A stretch of DNA of 5,370 nucleotides, taken from an uncultured Ruaniaceae bacterium (GTDB taxonomy: Bacteria > Actinomycetota > Actinomycetes > Actinomycetales > Beutenbergiaceae). Numbering within the stretch: position 1 is the stretch's first letter; each line of letters opens with the position of its first letter. The notes under the pieces are model-generated. The model worked only from the letters and a program-made list of their open reading frames with translations. It was not told the origin of the DNA and did no database searches. The DNA is taken from positions 1-5,370 of the forward strand of contig CAMXUZ010000156.1 in NCBI GenBank assembly GCA_947251855.1, given 5' to 3'. This document shows positions 1 to 4,215 of this stretch, piece by piece. A program made the position numbers and the translations under genes.

Positions 1-149
1 CGGCCGACCCCGCTGCTGGACCCGGAGGTGGTGACGACGATGCTCACCTCCTCGGGGAGGGGGGCGGGGAGCAGGCTCCGGTCGGTTCCGAGCACTAATT
101 CACCCGCGCCGTCGAGCGCGGCGCGAAGGTGGGTAAGGAACGGTTTCAC
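1..149 (-). CDS. menE: o-Succinylbenzoate-CoA ligase (MenE), N-terminal fragment
   Basis: Partial gene: 49 codons are visible from a GTG start and the reading frame stays open to the left edge. MenE joins o-succinylbenzoate to CoA using ATP in menaquinone synthesis, in the cytoplasm. The fragment has a short N-terminus (MKPFLTHLRAALDGAG...), then a hydrophobic strand leading into the phosphate-binding loop of AMP-forming acyl-CoA ligases, VVTTSGSSSGVG at residues 38-49. Actinobacterial MenE proteins, including the mycobacterial one as I recall it, are short before this loop and read VVTTSGTTG at the same place. The start is well fixed: a TGA lies in frame three codons upstream of the GTG, and GAGGA sits 6 nt before it. 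The visible loop deviates from the usual TSG(S/T)TG. Another small AMP-ligase is possible, but menB on the same strand about 3 kb away supports menE. Confidence 0.75.
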   Translation of the reverse strand, partial: MKPFLTHLRAALDGAGELVLGTDRSLLPAPLPEEVSIVVTTSGSSSGVG

Positions 150-172
150 GGGTTTTCCTCAGGATATAAAGT
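145..172 (+). promoter_or_regulatory. Candidate leaderless promoter of the DUF3048 lipoprotein gene
   Basis: TAAAGT (167-172) fits the actinobacterial -10 pattern TANNNT and ends 6 nt before the ATG at 179, so transcription would start at or next to the A of the ATG. TTCACG (145-150), with a 16-bp spacer, matches TTGACA at four of six positions. The only Shine-Dalgarno-like AGGA (161-164) is 14 nt from the ATG, which is too far to work well, so a leaderless message is the simpler reading. The -35 would overlap the first codon of menE. Inferred from spacing alone. Confidence 0.35.
156..160 (-). promoter_or_regulatory. Shine-Dalgarno site of menE
   Basis: On the minus strand GAGGA lies 6 nt before the menE GTG (149-147), which is ideal spacing. 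It supports the choice of this GTG, since an in-frame TGA just upstream rules out an earlier start. The site is half of a small palindrome, TCCT-C-AGGA (156-164), whose other half is an AGGA on the opposite strand facing the lipoprotein gene. Confidence 0.6.
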
Positions 173-178
173 TGGCTC

Positions 179-1225
179 ATGCCACTGTTCAAGGGTAAAC
201 CTTCTCACCTGCTCGCGGCCCTCTCTGCGGTCCTCTTCGTTACGGTTGCCGGGTGCGGGGCCGGAGCGGGAAAGGACTCCGCGTCCATCGAGCGTCCGGA
301 ACCGGTCGTGGAGGACACTCCAGATCCGCAGCAGACCCACTCGTGGCCGCTCACCGGCGTGAGCGCAGAGGAGGCCGAGTTCGGGCCTGCGCTCAGCGTG
401 AAGATTGAGAACTCTCCGGGCGCGCGCCCGCAGGGCGGGTTGGACCGCGCGGACATCGTGTGGGAGCAGCTTGTTGAAGGTGGCATGACCCGGTTCGTAG
501 CGATGTTCCACTCCGACCTTCCGGAGGCGATCGGTCCGGTTCGCTCGGTGCGGCCGATGGACGCTGCGATCGCGGGACAGGTCGGGGGTGGATTAGCGTT
601 TTCTGGTGGCCAAGCCGAGTACCAGGCGAAGATCTCCGCGGCGGGCGTGAGCCTGATCTCTCACGACGGTGGGAACGCTGGGTTCTACCGCGATCCGAAC
701 CGACAAGGTGACCACCGGTTATTCGGCGACACCGAGCAGCTGCTCGGCGAGGTGAGCGAGGCCGAAGCACCCCCGGAACTGTTTTCGTACCCAGATGAGG
801 GCGAGGACCCCGCTGCTGTGCGTGCAGGGAGTGAGGCGAATACCGTGGAGACGAGCTTCCCCGCGTCAAAACCCTCCTGGCAGTGGAACGGGGAGGTCTG
901 GCAGCGGATGGAGTCTGGCCAAGCGGCACATGCGGAATCGGGAGCCCCCTTGGAGGCGGCCAACGTCGTGGTGGTTCGCGTTGAGGTGCGGGACACCGGG
1001 AACCGCGATGCCGCGGGATCGATGGTCCCGGAGACGGTTCTCACCGGTTCGGGCGAGGCGATGGTGTTCAGTGGCGGACACGTGGTCGACGGGACGTGGG
1101 AGAAGGACGGCGATGCTGATCCCCTTCGACTCGTCGGCGCTGACGGCGAGGAGCTCACCTTGGCGCCGGGGAAAACCTGGGTTGAACTCGTGCCGAACCA
1201 GGGCGGCAGTGTGAAGGTGAGCTAG
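179..1225 (+). CDS. DUF3048 (YerB-like) lipoprotein
   Basis: A 348-residue secreted lipoprotein of the DUF3048 family, related to Bacillus subtilis YerB; its biochemical role is not established. A lipoprotein signal peptide is visible: Lys5 and Lys7, a hydrophobic stretch from about residue 11 to 23, and the lipobox VAGC with Cys26 as the acylation site. It should therefore be anchored to the outer face of the cytoplasmic membrane. After a low-complexity linker (27-55), the N-terminal DUF3048 domain runs from about 56 to 205 and contains the family's typical LTG start, ALSVKIENSPGARPQGGL (71-88), the ADIVWEQLVEGGMTRF segment and GPVRSVRP (119-126). The C-terminal domain (about 225-348) has VVVVRVEV, the dGTWEKD turn (304-310) and the closing GKTWVELVP (331-339). 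Both domains look complete. The ATG is the first possible start, because a TAA lies in frame at 167-169. The stop TAG overlaps the stop of the convergent nuclease gene, and no terminator hairpin is seen between them. Confidence 0.9.
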   Translation: MPLFKGKPSHLLAALSAVLFVTVAGCGAGAGKDSASIERPEPVVEDTPDPQQTHSWPLTGVSAEEAEFGPALSVKIENSPGARPQGGLDRADIVWEQLVEGGMTRFVAMFHSDLPEAIGPVRSVRPMDAAIAGQVGGGLAFSGGQAEYQAKISAAGVSLISHDGGNAGFYRDPNRQGDHRLFGDTEQLLGEVSEAEAPPELFSYPDEGEDPAAVRAGSEANTVETSFPASKPSWQWNGEVWQRMESGQAAHAESGAPLEAANVVVVRVEVRDTGNRDAAGSMVPETVLTGSGEAMVFSGGHVVDGTWEKDGDADPLRLVGADGEELTLAPGKTWVELVPNQGGSVKVS

Positions 1226-3027
1226 GCGGCAGCGCCCCGGTTCGCGAGTTTCCATTCGGGAGTGCCGGGAGGTGGATGGTAGGGGATGAAGAAGGCGATG
1301 GAACACCCTGGATCCTCCTCGTCGATGAAGGGATCGGCCTCTGGCGGGAGGCTGAGGGGCGATGGCTCAGGAACGGTCCACGACGGCGGGTAGTCGCGGC
1401 CATGGACCGCGCGGGTGCTGGCAGATTTAGCGAGGAGCGCTTCGATGAGGTCTTCCGCGCGCTCGCGGTCCTCATCGTCACCGAGATCGACCGGCGCTGC
1501 GGGTGCGTTCGCGAGCTGTGCGCCAGGGTGAGCCGGCGCGCCGTCATTGCGTTCCGTTCGGGCGCTGTAGGTGCCCGCATTCGTGCGGATGAATTGCATC
1601 CCGCGCGGCCCGGTCCAGTAATACTCCGCATCACCCAGGTGCACGTAGGACCATGCGCTGTGCTTCCCGCTCGTCACCGGGGAATTGTCGGCGTGGGTCT
1701 TCAGCCGGTGGTGAGTGCGGCACAGGGGAGCGAGGTTGCAGGTGCAGGTTGCACCGCCGGTGCCATCGGGTTTCCACGGTTCAGTATGGTCGGTGTCGCA
1801 CTGATGTGCTCGGCGGGTGCAGAACGGGAATGCGCACGTGTCGTGCGAGAGTTGAACGTGCTCGCGGGCACGTCGGGGAGGCTGATACGCATCGGAGTTG
1901 ATGGATTCCTCGAGGTCGAGCACGGGGCGGACGTTGACCTCCGGCGCGAAAGCTCCTGTGAGCGTGGGGCGGGTGAACCATTCGCGAATCGTTCGTGGGT
2001 CGCAGACGATCGGCCCCGGAACTCCCTTGCCCTCTACCGCCGCGACGCCGCGGGACGGCTCAGAAACAGCCGAATGGGGCAGGTGGATGAAGAGTTTGAC
2101 GCCGGGAGGGCTCGCACCTTTGCCGTTCCAGAATGGACGGGGCGCGGGTTCCGTGGGCGGGACGGTGTCGGCGAGGTCCGCCGGGACCCACGTGCCCTTG
2201 GGCAGATCCGCGGGCTCGGAAGAGAGGACGGCGCCGCCGTCAGAGAACGAATCCGAGAACAGAGTGCCGTGCCCCGTCGCGCTGCGTGCGAGGTCGCCCA
2301 ACGCCCAGGCACGGCGGGTGCCCAGGGGCGCGTCGGAGCCTGCGTCCTTGAGCGCTTGAGCGCCCGCGGTGAGTGCGGCATCCAGCGCGAGGGCGTCGGG
2401 GAGGTCCATGTGGCCGAGCACCGGAACAATGCCCCGGTGGTGTTCGTTCGTGTAGACCTCGACGGCGCGCATGCTCTTGGCCTGGTCATCTTCGGTCTCT
2501 TCGGCTTCCGCCATGAAGCGTTTCCGAGCTTCGGCGACTATCCGATCCCTGGAGGTCTGCGTGATGCGCGCGGTGCGTTCAGACATGTGCCGGTCGATGA
2601 AATCGAAGGCCGACGGGGTGAGGTCGAAACAGTCCCCGGCGAGGAGGCGGGCGCGCCACACGTCGAGCCCACCGGCGAGTACGCGGGACCACACGCGGGG
2701 AAGGAGGTGCACGAGCATGAGGGATTCACGAACGAGTTTCCGCGCCGTGTGTTCCGTCAAACCGGCCGCGATCGCGAACTCGGTGATGGAATCGTCGTCG
2801 AACGCCAGACACCCTTTGGCGCTGAGCTGATCGAAAACCCACTGGTCTTCCATTCCCTCGAATCCGGGGTGATCGGGCGGGTAGGGGTCAGTGGGATGAT
2901 GCTTCGCCCACTCCACCGCGAGGACTACGAGGCCGCGGTCGAGGAGCCGGAGCTGTTCGCGCACCCCGGCAACGCCGTCGAGGACATCCTCAACATTGGT
3001 TATCGCGGGGCTGGCGTCGGTGTACAT
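1222..3027 (-). CDS. DUF222 domain / HNH endonuclease (13E12-repeat family)
   Basis: A 601-residue cytoplasmic protein with an N-terminal DUF222 region (about residues 10-370) and a C-terminal HNH nuclease module, the build of the actinobacterial '13E12 repeat' family. These are putative metal-dependent DNA endonucleases whose targets are unknown. The HNH module has Cys398-x4-Cys403, then CDTDH (410-414) with the Asp413-His414 pair, Asn431, and Cys436-x2-His439-His440 in NLAPLCRTHHRLKTH. All expected zinc and catalytic positions are present, so it should be active. An acidic, proline-rich tail of about 140 residues follows. The frame extends upstream to a TTG at 3075, but the ATG at 3027 is preferred: a near-consensus promoter ends 6 nt before it, so the TTG would lie outside the transcript. 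No Shine-Dalgarno is visible. LexA-like boxes in the promoter suggest SOS control. The gene lies between menB and menE on the same strand, an unexpected neighbour for menaquinone genes. Confidence 0.92.
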   Translation of the reverse strand: MYTDASPAITNVEDVLDGVAGVREQLRLLDRGLVVLAVEWAKHHPTDPYPPDHPGFEGMEDQWVFDQLSAKGCLAFDDDSITEFAIAAGLTEHTARKLVRESLMLVHLLPRVWSRVLAGGLDVWRARLLAGDCFDLTPSAFDFIDRHMSERTARITQTSRDRIVAEARKRFMAEAEETEDDQAKSMRAVEVYTNEHHRGIVPVLGHMDLPDALALDAALTAGAQALKDAGSDAPLGTRRAWALGDLARSATGHGTLFSDSFSDGGAVLSSEPADLPKGTWVPADLADTVPPTEPAPRPFWNGKGASPPGVKLFIHLPHSAVSEPSRGVAAVEGKGVPGPIVCDPRTIREWFTRPTLTGAFAPEVNVRPVLDLEESINSDAYQPPRRAREHVQLSHDTCAFPFCTRRAHQCDTDHTEPWKPDGTGGATCTCNLAPLCRTHHRLKTHADNSPVTSGKHSAWSYVHLGDAEYYWTGPRGMQFIRTNAGTYSARTERNDGAPAHPGAQLANAPAAPVDLGDDEDRERAEDLIEALLAKSASTRAVHGRDYPPSWTVPEPSPLSLPPEADPFIDEEDPGCSIAFFIPYHPPPGTPEWKLANRGAAA

Positions 3028-3033
3028 AACACC

Positions 3034-3061
3034 ATTATATCGAACGCGCGTACGATGTCTA
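3034..3061 (-). promoter_or_regulatory. Strong promoter of the DUF222-HNH gene, predicted leaderless
   Basis: On the minus strand the -35 element TAGACA (3061-3056, five of six consensus bases) is followed by a 16-bp spacer and a perfect -10 TATAAT (3039-3034). Six bases, GGTGTT, then lead to the ATG at 3027, so the predicted first transcribed base is the A of the ATG. No ribosome-binding sequence is present, which agrees with a leaderless message. Such a near-consensus promoter is typical of a gene kept off by a repressor, and the spacer is itself a LexA-like operator. Confidence 0.75.
3040..3055. promoter_or_regulatory. LexA-like SOS box filling the promoter spacer (11/12)
   Basis: TCGAACGCGCGTACGA reads as TCGAAC-N4-GTACGA. 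The actinobacterial (mycobacterial) SOS box is TCGAAC-N4-GTTCGA, so 11 of the 12 specified bases match; the one mismatch is at 3052. The box exactly fills the 16 bp between the -35 and -10 elements of the nuclease promoter, where a bound repressor would block RNA polymerase. LexA binding is inferred from sequence. Several 13E12-family genes in Mycobacterium tuberculosis are known members of the LexA/SOS regulon, which supports this reading. Confidence 0.72.
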
Positions 3062-3067
3062 GGGTGT

Positions 3068-3083
3068 GTGAACAAATGTTCGA
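3068..3083. promoter_or_regulatory. Second LexA-like box upstream of the nuclease promoter (10/12)
   Basis: Read on the minus strand, TCGAACATTTGTTCAC has a perfect TCGAAC half-site, N4, and GTTC followed by two mismatches, giving 10 of 12 matches to TCGAAC-N4-GTTCGA. The inner bases also match the more extended form ACA-NN-TGT. It lies 6 bp beyond the -35 element, centred about 48 bp upstream of the predicted transcription start and 28 bp from the centre of the first box. It could be an auxiliary LexA site, though it is weaker than the first. Confidence 0.5.
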
Positions 3084-3143
3084 AAATGCGCGGTTCAGTC
3101 CGTTTCCGCCTCGCTGGGAAGACCGAGCCGACGCAGCAGAAGC

Positions 3144-3179
3144 AGTGACAGTCCTAGAAGTAGTGACAGTCCTAGAAGT
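3144..3179. repeat. Perfect 18-bp tandem duplication across the menB stop codon
   Basis: The unit AGTGACAGTCCTAGAAGT occurs twice back to back (3144-3161 and 3162-3179) without mismatch. A six-base remnant, AGAAGC at 3138-3143, resembles the end of a further unit. Because 18 is a multiple of three, the duplication keeps the menB frame: the gene-proximal copy carries the end of the Tyr codon, the last Phe codon and the TAG, and the distal copy supplies a second in-frame TAG six codons later. Slippage during replication is a likely origin. Confidence 0.9.
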
Positions 3180-4113
3180 ATCGCGGGAACTGAGACCAAT
3201 CCGGTTCGCGGCGCTCAAGGAACGCGTCACGTCCCTCGACCGCCTCGTCCGTCATATACGCGAGACGAGTAGCCTCCCCGGCGAACACCTGCTGCCCGGC
3301 GAGGCCGTCGTCAACAAGGTTGAACGCGAACTTCAGCATTCGAATCGCTTGCGGCGACTTCGTCGCGATGATGCGGGCGTACTCCAGTGCGGCGTCCTCG
3401 AGCTCCGCGTGCGGAACCGCCTCGTTGACCACTCCCCAGCGCTCGGCCTCCTGCGCGGAGTATTCGCGGGCGAGGAAGAAGATTTCCCGGGCCCGCTTAT
3501 CCCCGACCTGCCGCGTGAGTAGCCCGGAGCCGTAACCGGCGTCGAACGAACCGACGTTCGCGTCGGTCTGCATGAACTTCGCGTGCTCGAGCGAGGCGAT
3601 CGAGAGGTCGGCGACGACGTTGAGCGAGTGCCCGCCCCCGGCGGCCCACCCGGACACGGCCGCGATGATCGGTTTGGGCATCGTGCGCATGAGGCGCTGC
3701 ACCTCCAGGATGTGCAGGCGCCCCGCCCGTGCCGGGTCGATGTCGGCGGCCGTCTCACCCTCGGCGTAGCGGTAACCATCGCGCCCGCGGATCCGCTGAT
3801 CGCCGCCGGAGCAGAAGGCCCATCCGGAATCCTTGGGGCTCGGGCCGTTCCCCGTGAGGATGACGGCGGCGACGTCGGAGCTCATCCGGGCGTGGTCAAG
3901 GGCTCGGTAGAGTTCATCCACGGTGTGGGGGCGGAAGGCGTTGCGCACCTCCGGGCGGTCGAATGCGATACGCACCACGGGCAGGTCCTGCTCATCTGCG
4001 CCGGTGCGATCAACACCGCGGTGGTAGGTGATATCGGTGAATTCAAATCCCTCGATGAGGCGCCATCTGGCGGGATCGAAGGTCTCGGAAACTTTTTCAG
4101 GCAGAGTACTCAC
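3172..4113 (-). CDS. menB: 1,4-Dihydroxy-2-naphthoyl-CoA synthase (MenB)
   Basis: Converts o-succinylbenzoyl-CoA to 1,4-dihydroxy-2-naphthoyl-CoA by an intramolecular Claisen condensation, forming the second ring of menaquinone; a soluble crotonase-fold enzyme that normally forms hexamers. It has 313 residues, about the length of Mycobacterium tuberculosis MenB. Visible signatures are FDRPEVRNAFRP (51-62), the oxyanion-hole segment FCSGGDQ (100-106), SGWAAGGGHSL (154-164), VGSFDAGYGS (187-196) and the C-terminal YMTDEAVEGRDAFL. Asp184, Ser189, Asp191 and Tyr286 correspond, with a constant offset of one, to Asp185, Ser190, Asp192 and Tyr287 of the mycobacterial enzyme. Asp184, rather than Gly, marks the bicarbonate-independent type. 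The GTG start is supported by the typical N-terminus and by TAGAGT six bases upstream; the only purine-rich motif, GGAG, is one base from the GTG, too close to act as a Shine-Dalgarno. The final codons overlap an 18-bp tandem repeat. Confidence 0.97.
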   Translation of the reverse strand: MSTLPEKVSETFDPARWRLIEGFEFTDITYHRGVDRTGADEQDLPVVRIAFDRPEVRNAFRPHTVDELYRALDHARMSSDVAAVILTGNGPSPKDSGWAFCSGGDQRIRGRDGYRYAEGETAADIDPARAGRLHILEVQRLMRTMPKPIIAAVSGWAAGGGHSLNVVADLSIASLEHAKFMQTDANVGSFDAGYGSGLLTRQVGDKRAREIFFLAREYSAQEAERWGVVNEAVPHAELEDAALEYARIIATKSPQAIRMLKFAFNLVDDGLAGQQVFAGEATRLAYMTDEAVEGRDAFLERREPDWSQFPRYF

Positions 4114-4119
4114 GCTCCA

Positions 4120-4125
4120 ACTCTA
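4120..4125 (-). promoter_or_regulatory. Candidate -10 element of menB (leaderless start)
   Basis: On the minus strand TAGAGT fits TANNNT and is separated from the menB GTG by six bases (TGGAGC), the same geometry as at the nuclease and lipoprotein genes. Transcription would begin at the G of the GTG. No good -35 is seen at 16-18 bp; a TTGACC (4154-4149) is 23 bp away, too far for a standard promoter. Confidence 0.4.
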
Positions 4126-4205
4126 AGGCGAGCGCGAGGATTCATCATGGTCAAACCAGCGGCCGAGGGCTACCGTGGACGAACAGTATCTCTGTGGCAG
4201 CTAAT

Positions 4206-4211
4206 GGAGGA
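4206..4211 (+). promoter_or_regulatory. Shine-Dalgarno site of the FAD oxidoreductase gene
   Basis: GGAGGA ends 4 nt before the ATG at 4216 and is a near-perfect Shine-Dalgarno. It decides the start: an in-frame ATG at 4204 overlaps this motif and has no ribosome site of its own. Unlike menB and the nuclease, this gene therefore appears to have a 5' leader. Confidence 0.65.
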
Positions 4212-4215
4212 TGTC

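Larger units (their letters stand above)
3028..3171. other. Intergenic region between menB and the nuclease gene
   Basis: This 144-bp gap holds the nuclease promoter, the two LexA-like boxes and most of an 18-bp tandem duplication. I looked for a Rho-independent terminator after menB and found only a short CTCG/CGAG stem with a 10-nt loop and no T-run, so transcription from menB may run on into the nuclease gene. No RNA gene or small reading frame is supported. Confidence 0.6.

Noticed and set aside
163..192. Possible menE promoter TTGAAC (192-187) with TATATC (168-163) on the minus strand, 18-bp spacer
   Set aside because: Only 4/6 matches in each element, and the predicted start near 156 would cut off the good menE Shine-Dalgarno at 160-156.
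3028..3075. Sixteen-codon N-terminal extension of the nuclease from a TTG
   Set aside because: It would cover the -10, the LexA-like box and the -35, and the start codon would lie upstream of the predicted transcription start.
3109..3128. Possible terminator stem (CTCG/CGAG) between menB and the nuclease gene
   Set aside because: The stem is only four pairs with a 10-nt loop and no following T-run on either strand.
1276..3522. A very long open frame (748 codons) on the plus strand, antisense to the nuclease and menB
   Set aside because: It spans two well-supported genes and their intergenic promoter, has no recognisable domain, and is the kind of stop-poor shadow frame expected opposite high-GC genes.
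4148..4176. Possible promoter TGGTCA, 17 bp, TACCGT for the FAD oxidoreductase
   Set aside because: Spacing is right, but the -35 matches only 4/6 and the -10 fits only the loose TANNNT pattern, so it is no better than chance.
4183..4195. Small inverted repeat ACAG-TATCT-CTGT upstream of the oxidoreductase gene
   Set aside because: Four-base arms are expected by chance; no second copy or extended symmetry supports an operator.
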